64,000 nt of DNA from Methanobacterium sp. UBA176 (GTDB lineage: Archaea; Methanobacteriota; Methanobacteria; Methanobacteriales; Methanobacteriaceae). The stretch spans positions 35,592-99,591 of the forward strand of contig DAVZ01000055.1 of assembly GCA_002505765.1 (NCBI GenBank), read 5' to 3'. Position 1 is the first letter of the stretch. Every line of letters begins with the position of its first letter. This document shows, piece by piece, positions 17,519-26,105 of this stretch. The notes below the pieces were generated by a model. That model saw only the letters and a list, made by a program, of their open reading frames with translations, searched no databases and was not told where the DNA came from. A program made the translations under genes and the position numbers.

Positions 17519-17800
17519 ATGGTGTTGAAAGTCAAAGCCCATGTCATAGTTTCTGGAAGAGTTCAGGGCGTATACTTCCGCGGCGAAACTCGAAACAAAG
17601 CCGTAAAGTATGGTGTTAACGGTTGGATTCGCAATCTCCATGATGGGCGTGTTGATGCCGTATTCGAGGGCAAAAAAGATGATGTAGAGAAAACCATTGA
17701 TTTTGTAAGTAGAGGACCTTCTTTCGCTAAAGTTACTAATGTAGAACTCGAATGGCAAGACTACACTGGAGAATTCAATGATTTCCGCATATTATATTAA
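17519..17800 (+). CDS. acyP: Acylphosphatase
   Basis: A protein of about 93 residues with the acylphosphatase signature: GRVQGVYFRGETRNKA carries the phosphate-binding loop and catalytic Arg, and GVNGWIRNLHDGRVDAVFEG the catalytic Asn. It hydrolyses acyl phosphates such as carbamoyl or acetyl phosphate in the cytoplasm. The start is uncertain: ATG at 17519, or TTG at 17525, which has the better AGGTG spacing. Confidence 0.92.
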   Translation: MVLKVKAHVIVSGRVQGVYFRGETRNKAVKYGVNGWIRNLHDGRVDAVFEGKKDDVEKTIDFVSRGPSFAKVTNVELEWQDYTGEFNDFRILY

Positions 17801-17864
17801 CAGAACTCATATTTGATTTCTATTTACAGCTGAGTAGCGAGGCGTGCAAAAAATTTGTTTTTAC

Positions 17865-17965
17865 TGCCTAAAAAATCAAGATTTTTTAAGGATTTTTTTT
17901 GATCAACCGCTTAAAAATTCGTAGAATTTTTGGCGCCTAGAAAATGAAATTTTCGAGGGTTTTTT
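17865..17965. repeat. Cluster of three consecutive AT-rich hairpins
   Basis: Three short inverted repeats lie in a row, each bracketed by C-rich and G-rich ends: CCTAAAAAATC/GATTTTTTAAGG (about 17867-17891), AAAAATTC/GAATTTTT (about 17913-17931) and GAAAAT/ATTTTC (about 17940-17954). The first and third are followed by T runs of seven or eight. They may be tandem terminators of the acylphosphatase transcript. The similar design of the three suggests repetition of one element. Confidence 0.55.
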
Positions 17966-18085
17966 TCAAAAAAAAGGTTGTTTCCGAATCTTTTATTAAT
18001 TTTCGTATATTAGAAGGAAAACCCAGGAAAATATATAATAGCCGGTAATAAATAGGTTAATAACTAAATTGGATTGGCGATTATA

Positions 18086-18664
18086 ATGAACATCCATTTT
18101 TATAACTGGATTTTATTAACCGGTATTGTAATATCAATTTTAATAATAATATTTATCCTATTCCCCAATTACCCCTATCTAAATGTTTTTATTATACTTC
18201 TGGGCGCGTTGCTGGTTTTTTTAGTTGGGGAATCTTTGAATAAGAGTCACATGGAAAAAAATAGAAAAACATTTTTGTTTAAAATAAAGCCCATTATTGG
18301 TAGTAATATTAAACTGGCCGAATCAAACATCCATATTATTAAGGATAAGCCTGCTGGATGTGAATTAAGCATGCTAAAAAATATATGGGGACCAGAGGAT
18401 CCTGATCCTGCAAAAATAGGCCTGAAAGAGGAAATGATGATGGATTTATTAGTTTTAAAAGAAAGCGTTACCAAAATTAATGAAAATATCTCAGATATCA
18501 ATGCTTTGAAGGTTAAATTTAATACCCTCAAAGATTCCACTAAATTTACTGATATAATAGGTAGAATTGTTAGTTTTGAGAATGATTTAGAGGGTAAATT
18601 GAGTGAATTTATTAGAAACTCTGAAAAAATGTCTATTATAGTTGAAGATTTAATTTCAGATTAA
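18086..18664 (+). CDS. Membrane-anchored protein of unknown function
   Basis: About 192 residues: two N-terminal hydrophobic helices (about 7-27 and 35-52) followed by a charged, largely helical cytoplasmic or external part of 130 residues with heptad-like stretches (KESVTKINENISDINALKVK). The ATG at 18086 is used; an in-frame TTG at 18074 is possible. No family was recognised. Bases 18665-19113 downstream contain no gene. Confidence 0.5.
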   Translation: MNIHFYNWILLTGIVISILIIIFILFPNYPYLNVFIILLGALLVFLVGESLNKSHMEKNRKTFLFKIKPIIGSNIKLAESNIHIIKDKPAGCELSMLKNIWGPEDPDPAKIGLKEEMMMDLLVLKESVTKINENISDINALKVKFNTLKDSTKFTDIIGRIVSFENDLEGKLSEFIRNSEKMSIIVEDLISD

Positions 18665-19113
18665 ATTATTTGAATTAACCAGCTAAAAAGATTTAAAAAA
18701 AAAGTTTGTGGTAGAAAAATAATATTTATAAATTCCATTTAAGTATGTCATATAGATTAAATACCAAATTAAATTCATTATAAACCTTTATATAAAGTTT
18801 TAAATTAATATTAGCCTCTAAAAATACAAAATATCTTTAAATAATGAATAATCAATATAAAAATTCGTATATGATCTATAAAATATAAAACAATCAATTA
18901 TAAGTCAGTTTAATCAATTTAAAATTAATTTTATCGAGTGCTACATATTTGCATCTTGCACCTCTATTTCCAGTGTAAAGTAATATCAATATTTTAAATT
19001 GTAATACTAATTCCTTTTCCACACATACATTTCAAGTGTAGGTAATTTAAGATCCCAAACTTGCATTACTAAACTACTTATAGTATTACATATGTAGTAA
19101 GTGTAAGAGTGTT

Positions 19114-19344
19114 ATGGTAAATGTAACCAAAAAATATCAGGTGACCATTCCTTGAGAAGTAAGGGAAATAAATATCGACAAGGGAGACAATGTGGTCTTC
19201 GTTAAAAACGGTGATGGAAGCTGGATAATGATGAAAGTAGATGATCTGACCTCCAGAATGATATATTCCTCAGCAGATATCGATCAAACATTGAAGGAAT
19301 CACATCAAGGCTTTAAAAAACCTGTTAAAAAGGTTAGTGATTAA
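19114..19344 (+). pseudogene. AbrB/VapB-type antitoxin gene with an in-frame stop
   Basis: The frame starts MVNVTKKYQVTIP, has a TGA at 19153-19155 where the family has Arg or Lys, and continues EVREINIDKGDNVVFVKNGD to a stop at 19342-19344. This is an AbrB/MazE swapped-hairpin antitoxin disabled by one nonsense mutation. Its stop overlaps the ATG of a dead PIN-domain toxin (TAATG), the normal VapBC layout. Confidence 0.75.
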
Positions 19345-19498
19345 TGAAACTGGTTCTGGATACAAAGGTTTAAAAAATGGGGAATTCTGCAAATGGCTCC
19401 TCTTAGAAAAAGAGGAGAAATACCTGCCGGCGATTGGCCTATATAGAATACCTGGAACACCACCTAAAGAAGGGAAACACATAATCCATGGTGGATGA
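19344..19498 (+). pseudogene. VapC PIN-domain toxin remnant
   Basis: It starts MKLVLDTKV then stop; the family start is MKxVLDTNV with the first catalytic Asp. Downstream, other frames give LLLEKEEKYLPA and then AYIEYLEHHLKKGNT, pieces of a PIN protein after large deletions and a frameshift. Coupled to the mutated vapB above, the whole module is dead. Confidence 0.6.
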
Positions 19499-19598
19499 AT
19501 AAAAAACTTTTCTGGGCTAATTATTAAAGATATTACTCGAAATTCTGTAGAACGGGGATAAAAAAAATTTCCTGATACTTTTTTTATGAAATACTCAT

Positions 19599-20966
19599 CT
19601 AACTTCGGGCAAGTGAAGCAAAAATAGCAACGAAACCAAGCAAAGCTGAAATTGTAAATGCTACATTAATACTTTGAAGCAGGGCAGGATAATTTCCAGG
19701 ATTAAATTCAACTGCCCCCACATAAACCGAGAAAATCACCAGAACCATTCCCATACTTAGAGTCTGGCCGATAATTCGCATGGTACTTATTGTTGCTGAT
19801 GCAACTCCAAAATATCTCCTTTTAACAGAATTCATCACTGCGTGTATGTTTGGAGCAGAAAAGATTGCAGATCCTATCCCCAGTAAAACAAGGCTGAAGA
19901 GTATAAGATAGATACTTGTTTCAGCACTTAAAAAAGCGAAAATTATAAGCCCAGCAGTTACTATTGCCATTCCAATGGAGGCCAGTATTCTTGAAGGATA
20001 TTTATCTGATAGTCTCCCTGCAATTGGAGAGATAATGGCCATAAAAAGGGTTTGGGTAGCTAAAATAAGTCCAGCTCCCCGGGGATCGAACCCTTTGATG
20101 TATTGCAGATAGAGGCTTAAAAGAAATACCACTGCAAATGTTCCTGTAAAGTTTATAAGCGATGCGAGATTGGAGAATGCAAACATACGGTTTTCAAAAA
20201 AGAGCCTCATCTCCAGTACAGGATGTTCAATCCTTAATTCCCAGGCTACAAAGCCTATAATCCCACCAATACCTAAAACAAGCATTATTTGCCCTATTAA
20301 GCTTGTTATTGCTGAAAATCCCGTCAAAACAAGTAGCAGAGATACTGCATAAAGAATTGATCCCCAAATATCCAGTTTTTCGCCCTTACACTCTGCCCAT
20401 TCACTTCCCCTGAGTTTAATTATAACCAGAGCTGTTGCTAAAGCTCCAAAAGGGACTATAAGGTAAAATATACTCCTCCAGCCAGGATACTGGGTTAAAA
20501 GACCTCCAAGAACCGGTCCCATGACCAGCCCTATAAATAATGCGCTGCCACTTAGTCCTATGGCCTTGCCCACCTCTCCAGGTGGAAATGCATGTGTTAT
20601 AATGGCCAGTGATGTAACAAATATGGCTGCGCTTCCAACACCCTGTAAAACCCTTGCAAAGATTAGAAATTCTACTGAAGGTGAAAGGGATGCAAGAAGG
20701 GTTGCAATGGTAAATATAATTATTCCCAGGATGAATATCCTCTTTGTTCCGTATATGTCTGCTATTCGCCCGAAGGGAACTGAAAGCATGGCCGATGCCA
20801 GGAGAAATGATGTTGTAATCCAGCTTAGCATTAGGGCATTGGCGGCTAATTCTTCAGCGATTACTGGAAGGGCCACATTTACTGATGAGGCCATAAAAGG
20901 AGTTAGGAATGAGGCAATTGTTGCAACCAGTAAAACGGTCATTTTATTGGAGTAATCATCTGACAT
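19599..20966 (-). CDS. MFS drug exporter, DHA2 (EmrB/QacA-like) family
   Basis: A 455-residue polytopic protein with about 14 hydrophobic helices. The MFS motif A is seen as GRIADIYGTKRIF between helices 2 and 3, and motif C in helix 5 as LFIGLVMGPVLGGLL, typical of proton-driven drug antiporters. The opening TVLLVATIASFLTPFMASSV is the usual DHA2 helix 1. It is monocistronic with no regulator next to it. Substrate unknown. Confidence 0.9.
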   Translation of the reverse strand: MSDDYSNKMTVLLVATIASFLTPFMASSVNVALPVIAEELAANALMLSWITTSFLLASAMLSVPFGRIADIYGTKRIFILGIIIFTIATLLASLSPSVEFLIFARVLQGVGSAAIFVTSLAIITHAFPPGEVGKAIGLSGSALFIGLVMGPVLGGLLTQYPGWRSIFYLIVPFGALATALVIIKLRGSEWAECKGEKLDIWGSILYAVSLLLVLTGFSAITSLIGQIMLVLGIGGIIGFVAWELRIEHPVLEMRLFFENRMFAFSNLASLINFTGTFAVVFLLSLYLQYIKGFDPRGAGLILATQTLFMAIISPIAGRLSDKYPSRILASIGMAIVTAGLIIFAFLSAETSIYLILFSLVLLGIGSAIFSAPNIHAVMNSVKRRYFGVASATISTMRIIGQTLSMGMVLVIFSVYVGAVEFNPGNYPALLQSINVAFTISALLGFVAIFASLARS

Positions 20967-21356
20967 ATCAATAATTTATATATTTTGGTGTTTAAATAAC
21001 TGATCTTACTTATTTATTTAGGACCGGTTCATTTTAGAAAGTATAGAATCTAAAACATCTTTTTGTTTATTTTAACATTATATTCGTTTTTAGGGTGGTT
21101 TCATTGTTTTTGGTACTTTTAAAAGTTGTTGTAGAAAAATATAACGAAATAAACAACTTAAATTCTATAAATATTTATGTAATATTCCAGTAAAAGGTGA
21201 TGGAATATGATTATCCATCTCAAAAAGAATTATTGAACGCCATTAGGGACTAATCTGGGTTTAATCAGAGTTAGGATAATGTCCGACATTTTATTTTATT
21301 ATATCAATTAATGATCAGCCTAAAAATCATTTATTATGCTTAAAATAGTTTATTAG

Positions 21357-21408
21357 TTAATTATGACAGCCATAAAGCTATCTTGAGGATTCCTGGCTGT
21401 ATAATTAA
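21357..21408. other. Imperfect hairpin followed by a T run
   Basis: TTAATTATGACAGCC (21357-21371) pairs with GGCTGTATAATTAA (21395-21408) with one bulged base, enclosing a loop of about 23 bases and followed by CTTTTT. It could be a terminator, an RNA element or the relict end of a mobile element. Confidence 0.45.
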
Positions 21409-21707
21409 CTTTTTCCCTTAAATTATCTAGTCTTTGATTGTGTGATTATATTCACACTAAATTATATTTACAACAAAATATTATATCTATTTATCGGTTT
21501 TAGTAATCTATTTAAGGATATTATTACTTAAAATATCTTTTCTTAATGAATTTTTCATTGAATAAGCTTAAATACATAAAGATAAATTAAAAACAAAAAG
21601 ACTGAACCCTGCGCTGCAAAAGTATTAAATAAACCCCAATAAATATAAAGAAGAAAATTATTTAAGGATTTTGGAAAAATGGGGCAATATTATCCAAAAA
21701 AAGAATT

Positions 21708-21833
21708 ATGGTGTTGCTTTTAATTATACTTGGTTTATTTAAAAGCTTTCCCGCTTTAAGGGTTGTTCCCTGTTGTTCACTTCTGATATGTGGTCTTATC
21801 TTGAGCATTGGCCTTAAATACCAGAATAGCTAA
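21708..21833 (+). CDS. Possible 41-residue hydrophobic peptide
   Basis: An ATG at 21708 opens a 41-codon frame with two hydrophobic segments (VLLLIILGLF and SLLICGLILSIGL) around a short hairpin. There is no clear ribosome-binding site and no family is recognised. It may be a decayed membrane gene rather than a functional small protein. Confidence 0.25.
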   Translation: MVLLLIILGLFKSFPALRVVPCCSLLICGLILSIGLKYQNS

Positions 21834-22459
21834 TTAATGAAGTTTTTGGTCTGAAAATTCTTCTTAAAGTACTGAGTTGCCATGATTTTAGGAAATGGAT
21901 TCATATTAAGTCCCGTGTTATTTAACTTAAATTGATCAAAATAAAAAATGAAATCTGGACAGTATTGATACTGTATTTCTAAAGTGCCAGACTGAAATTG
22001 ATCTTAATAACAATGAAAACATGCCAGAATTATTTCTAAGACTGATAAGCAGTTGTGGAATATAATCATGGGAGAATGATCCCCCCTATTGGCTATTAGC
22101 AACATATACCTGGTTTTAGGAGTATTAATCTGTCTATGGCTTTTACCACCGGAATAGTGAGCTTTTCGATGGATGGATTGAGTGGAATTTTTTATAATTT
22201 TTATTTCGTTATAGGACAATATAGCGAAGTAACAGAATTATTTATATCCAAAATTATTGAAATTATCAAAAGTAGCAAAAATAATTGGGCACATATACAC
22301 TGAAAAGATCATTTAGGGCCATTTTAATGATTAATACACTTTTATAAGATTTTATGAGTTCTTATTTATTTCCATATTATTTATAACATTTTTCTGCAAT
22401 ATAAATAAAAGAATTCACAAAGTGTATATGTTAAAATTAAACTTATTATGGTGAATTTC

Positions 22460-22645
22460 ATGGGCGCGATAACAGTTTGTATTCCAGATGAATTGGAAAT
22501 AGCATTCAGAAGAATCACAAGACATAAATATGGAGATAAACAGGGAAGATTATCACGCGGGGCAACTGAGGCCCTCTTTGACTGGTGCAGGAAAGAAGGA
22601 TTTGAATACGTAGACATAGAAGACGAAGATAGAGTCTGTGAATAA
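22460..22645 (+). CDS. Small ribbon-helix-helix-like protein
   Basis: A 61-residue protein starting MGAITVCIPDELEIAFRRIT: a beta strand (ITVCIP) then two helices (DELEIAFRRIT and RLSRGATEALFDWCRK), the order of RHH DNA-binding proteins. The start at 22460 is set by a GGTGA six bases upstream. It lies 16 bases before the DUF362 gene and may regulate or simply be co-transcribed with it. Target unknown. Confidence 0.6.
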   Translation: MGAITVCIPDELEIAFRRITRHKYGDKQGRLSRGATEALFDWCRKEGFEYVDIEDEDRVCE

Positions 22646-22661
22646 AGTTAGAGAGAATTAA

Positions 22662-23789
22662 ATGAGTTCAGTAAGCGTAAGCAGGTGCGGTTCATACAAT
22701 ATTGCAGATGTTCGAAAGGCCGTTAACACTTGTCTCCATAATTTAGGTGAACTTTCCTCATTCATTAAACCCAGTGATAGGGTTTTAATCAAACCCAATA
22801 TTCTTCTTGCAAAAGCCCCTGAAGAAGCTATTACAACCCATCCAGCGATTATTGAATCTATAATTACTGCAGTTAAAAAAGAAGGTGCTATCCCCCTTGT
22901 TGGAGACAGTCCTGGAGGCCTTGTAGGACGTGTTATCAAACACTGGAAAATTACAGGTATTGAAGAAGTCTGCAAACGTTTGGATGTGGAAATCCTGAAT
23001 TTTGAATCTTCAGGGGTATATGAAAAAAGAATCAATGGAAATCATTATCATATAGCAAAACCAGTGCTGGATGCTGACTTCATCATTAATGCGCCTAAAA
23101 TTAAAACCCACGGCCTGACAGTTTTTACATGCGTCATTAAAAATATGTATGGAAGTGTTCCAGGGCTTACAAAAGTAAACTATCATAAAGAAGCTCCAAA
23201 GCCTTCTGATTTTTCAAGATTGGTTGTTGACATATTCTCTTTATCAAAACCACACCTTAATATTGTTGATGGTGTAATTGGAATGGATGGATCTGGACCA
23301 TCAGCTGGAAATCCCAAAGAACTGGGTATGATTTTAGCATCATCTGATGGAATCGCTCTTGATAGTTATATATGTCATATATTAGGAAAAGATCCAATGA
23401 AAATACCCACAAATAAAATTGCTTATGAAAGAGGGCTTGGAGAAGCAGATATAAATAAAATAAATATCCTTGGGGACCAATTAGAAGTTAGAAAAGATTT
23501 TAAATGGCCTCCACAGCTATCCTCATCACTGGATCTGGTACCTTCATTTATGGCCAGAGGTTTGATGAAATTTTACTGGTCAAGACCTAAAATTAACCCT
23601 GACATTTGTACAAACTGTAAAAAATGTGTTAAAAGCTGTCCCGTTGAGGCTTTAACTGCCGGAGTAAATATACCTGAATTTAATTATTCCGAATGCATAA
23701 ATTGTCTCTGTTGTATGGAAATGTGCCCTGAAAAAGCTGTTCACCTAGAAAAAAGTCTCCTGGCAAGGTTAACTTCCCGGGAAAATTAA
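22662..23789 (+). CDS. DUF362 protein with a C-terminal two-cluster ferredoxin domain
   Basis: A 375-residue protein. Residues 1-290 are DUF362 (DRVLIKPNILLAKAPEEAIT, GDSPGG, INAPKIKTHGLT, VDGVIGMDGSGPSAG). Residues about 305-365 carry two 4Fe-4S motifs, CTNCKKCVKSCP and CINCLCCMEMCP. The family is widespread in anaerobes and its reaction is not established; an electron-transfer or iron-sulfur-related role is likely. It is probably co-transcribed with the upstream RHH-like gene. Confidence 0.9.
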   Translation: MSSVSVSRCGSYNIADVRKAVNTCLHNLGELSSFIKPSDRVLIKPNILLAKAPEEAITTHPAIIESIITAVKKEGAIPLVGDSPGGLVGRVIKHWKITGIEEVCKRLDVEILNFESSGVYEKRINGNHYHIAKPVLDADFIINAPKIKTHGLTVFTCVIKNMYGSVPGLTKVNYHKEAPKPSDFSRLVVDIFSLSKPHLNIVDGVIGMDGSGPSAGNPKELGMILASSDGIALDSYICHILGKDPMKIPTNKIAYERGLGEADINKINILGDQLEVRKDFKWPPQLSSSLDLVPSFMARGLMKFYWSRPKINPDICTNCKKCVKSCPVEALTAGVNIPEFNYSECINCLCCMEMCPEKAVHLEKSLLARLTSREN

Positions 23790-23807
23790 AAAAAATTTAA
23801 AATTTCT

Positions 23808-24572
23808 TTACATCAATCCCTGTTCCTTTTTACTGAAAAGAAAGGCTGATGTGAGGACTGTAACTGTAGCAAAGCCCAATAAAACTGCAGAATTAACGTA
23901 TAAAGGTAAAACAGATTCATTAAGAATTGTAAACCGTAAAGCATCCACCCCATAGGTCAATGGGTTCAAATAGACTGCAAATTGGAGCCATTCTGGAAGT
24001 CCTGTTATTGGAAAAAGCGCCCCACTAAGTAAGAACATGGGAAGTACTATAAAGCTTAAAATAAGGTTAAATCCTTCCATACTGTCAGTAAAAGAAGCTA
24101 TCATCAAGCCTAAACACGCTAATCCAAGGGATATCAGGACAATAAGCACCGTACTTACTAAAAAACAGGGAATGGTCATGGAAATGCCTACTATAAATGA
24201 TAGCAAAAGCAATATAACTCCCTGAATTAATGAAGCTGTACTTATACCAAGCGCTTTACCCATTACAACTGATGAACGGGAAATAGGGGCAACAAGAATT
24301 TCTTTTAAAAACCCGTATTGACGATCAATGATTACAGACACTCCTGAAAAGACCGACGTAAACAGAATAGTCTGGCCAATAATTCCTGGAAATATAAATT
24401 GCTGATAATCAATCCCCACCTGGCCGAATCTTACAGCAGCCCCCAAACCTGTTCCAAATATGATTAGCCATAAAAGGGGTGTTACAACTGAAGTTACAAT
24501 TCTGGATTTGTAGCGGATGTATCTTTTAGTTTCCCGAAGCCAGATGGTGTATATTCCTTCTAACTCTGCCAT
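23808..24572 (-). CDS. ABC-2 type transporter permease (DrrB-like)
   Basis: A 254-residue permease with six hydrophobic helices. The ABC-2 motif is visible as YGFLKEILVAPISRSSVVMG after helix 2, with LSGALFPITGLPEWLQ between helices 5 and 6. It directly follows its ATPase gene with no spacer. By family it exports drugs or lipid-linked molecules, but no substrate can be inferred. Confidence 0.92.
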   Translation of the reverse strand: MAELEGIYTIWLRETKRYIRYKSRIVTSVVTPLLWLIIFGTGLGAAVRFGQVGIDYQQFIFPGIIGQTILFTSVFSGVSVIIDRQYGFLKEILVAPISRSSVVMGKALGISTASLIQGVILLLLSFIVGISMTIPCFLVSTVLIVLISLGLACLGLMIASFTDSMEGFNLILSFIVLPMFLLSGALFPITGLPEWLQFAVYLNPLTYGVDALRFTILNESVLPLYVNSAVLLGFATVTVLTSAFLFSKKEQGLM

Positions 24573-25523
24573 TCATCTCTCCCCTTTTATAGAGGATCCT
24601 GTATACTTTATAAAAACGTCTTCAAGATTAGGATGGTCGAGTTCTACCGATTTAACATCTATTCCATTTTCACCTGCAAAATTAACCATTTTAGTGATTA
24701 AGTTTTCTCCTCGTTCTACCATTAATTTGATTTCATGGTCAACTACGAATATTTCCTTGATAAAATCAAGATCTTCTACTGCTTTACAGAATTTATCTAT
24801 ATCATCAACTGTTAAGGTAATTGTATCTGCCTTTAGTTCTCTTTTAAGGTTTTTAGGAGAGTCAGTTTTAACTATTTGACCCTGGTTAAAAATAGCGATT
24901 TTATCGCAGAGTTTATCTGCCTCATCCATGTAATGAGTGGTTAAAAGCACTGTAATGTCTTCTCTTTTATTTAGATCTTCAATATATTCCCATATCTTCT
25001 CTCTTGTTTGTGGATCAAGTCCCAGGGTCGGTTCGTCTAAAAAAAGGACCTTTGGATAGTGAATTAAGCCCCTTCCAATTTCAAGCCTTCTTTTCATCCC
25101 CCCTGAGTATGTTTTTGTAAACTCATCCGCCTTCTCTCCAAGGTCTATCAGGTCCAGTATTTCATCGATCCGTTTTTTTCTAACATCCTGAGGTACTCCA
25201 TAAAGAGCAGCATGCATTTCAAGATGTTCGCGGCCTGTCAGTATGTCATCTAAAGCTCTGGATTGAAATACAATGCCTATTGATGCTCTAACTTCTTTAG
25301 CCTGTTTTACTATATCGTGTCCATTTACAGATGCTGTGCCAGAGCTTGGATGAAGTATTGTGCAAAGCATTGAAATGAGTGTTGTTTTTCCAGCTCCATT
25401 AGGCCCTAAAACTCCGTAAACTCTGTTCCTTTCAACTTCTAAATTTACAGTGTCTACTGCCGTAAAATCATCGAATTTTTTGGTAATATCATACGTTTCT
25501 ATAATATTCTCCATTTTACTCAC
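24573..25523 (-). CDS. ABC transporter ATP-binding protein (DrrA-like)
   Basis: A 316-residue ATPase: Walker A GPNGAGKTT, the ABC signature TYSGGMKRRLEIG, Walker B VLFLDEPTLGLD and the switch His in TTHYMDEAD. The C-terminal 80 residues (LTVDDIDKFCKAVEDLDFIK and onward) form the DrrA-type extension. It energises the permease immediately downstream. The actual start may be the ATG at 25514 rather than the GTG at 25523. Confidence 0.95.
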   Translation of the reverse strand: MSKMENIIETYDITKKFDDFTAVDTVNLEVERNRVYGVLGPNGAGKTTLISMLCTILHPSSGTASVNGHDIVKQAKEVRASIGIVFQSRALDDILTGREHLEMHAALYGVPQDVRKKRIDEILDLIDLGEKADEFTKTYSGGMKRRLEIGRGLIHYPKVLFLDEPTLGLDPQTREKIWEYIEDLNKREDITVLLTTHYMDEADKLCDKIAIFNQGQIVKTDSPKNLKRELKADTITLTVDDIDKFCKAVEDLDFIKEIFVVDHEIKLMVERGENLITKMVNFAGENGIDVKSVELDHPNLEDVFIKYTGSSIKGER

Positions 25524-25678
25524 TGATGGCTTATTGATTCATGATTTTAATTCTATGATTATAAATTAATATTAAAAAGATATTCCCATTATCCATCTAT
25601 TATCTGTTGTTAAAAAGATATATATCTAGTTACCTAAATCAAATTATAGGTTATATTTATTCCATAGACGGTGATTAT

Positions 25679-25933
25679 TTGAAAAAGAAGGATATAGAAG
25701 TTGATTCAATTGTTGATGAGTATAAAATGAGTATGGGAGGATGTTTTTTTTCTAAAATAGATTATAATGATAACAATTACGATTTAGAGCATGAATTAAT
25801 AAATGATGTAATAGAAAACCATATTTATAACCTTGAAAAGCTTTTACATGCATACGATGAATTATCATCGGATAAAAAGCGTGAATTATTTTACAAAGCC
25901 CTTCATTCACTTATTGATGCTAATAAAAAATAA
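25679..25933 (+). CDS. Small acidic helical protein, unknown
   Basis: About 84 residues from a TTG at 25679, which has GGTGA five bases upstream; the frame is open back to 25607. It is charged and helical (HELINDVIENHIYNLEKLLH) with no membrane segment and no recognised domain. It is flanked by the ABC genes (opposite strand) and the MBL-rhodanese gene. AT-rich DNA without a gene follows to 26100. Confidence 0.5.
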   Translation: MKKKDIEVDSIVDEYKMSMGGCFFSKIDYNDNNYDLEHELINDVIENHIYNLEKLLHAYDELSSDKKRELFYKALHSLIDANKK

Positions 25934-26105
25934 TATTTATTAAAATTGTATCTTAAAAGCAGCTAAGGGTTTTTTAATTTAAATCATTAACTGTCTACTA
26001 AATAACAGCACTTTCATAAATTATATATGCTTTTTGTTATAAAATATTAGTTAAGATTACCTCTATAAAAAGCCTTATTCCCTAAACAATTAAACGGTGC
26101 ATATC

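Larger units (their letters stand above)
20967..22459. other. Gene-poor 1.5 kb region
   Basis: No convincing gene on either strand. Visible items are a 14-bp-stem hairpin (21357-21408), a small hydrophobic frame (21708-21833), and scraps around 22080-22300 that read as broken membrane helices. AT-rich promoter-like tracts lie near 21125-21190 and 22185-22260. The region probably holds decayed genes and the promoter of the RHH-like gene at 22460. Confidence 0.5.

Noticed and set aside
22004..22219. 71-codon minus-strand frame in the gene-poor region
   Set aside because: No ribosome-binding site, no recognisable domain, and composition like random AT-rich DNA; treated as part of the non-coding stretch.
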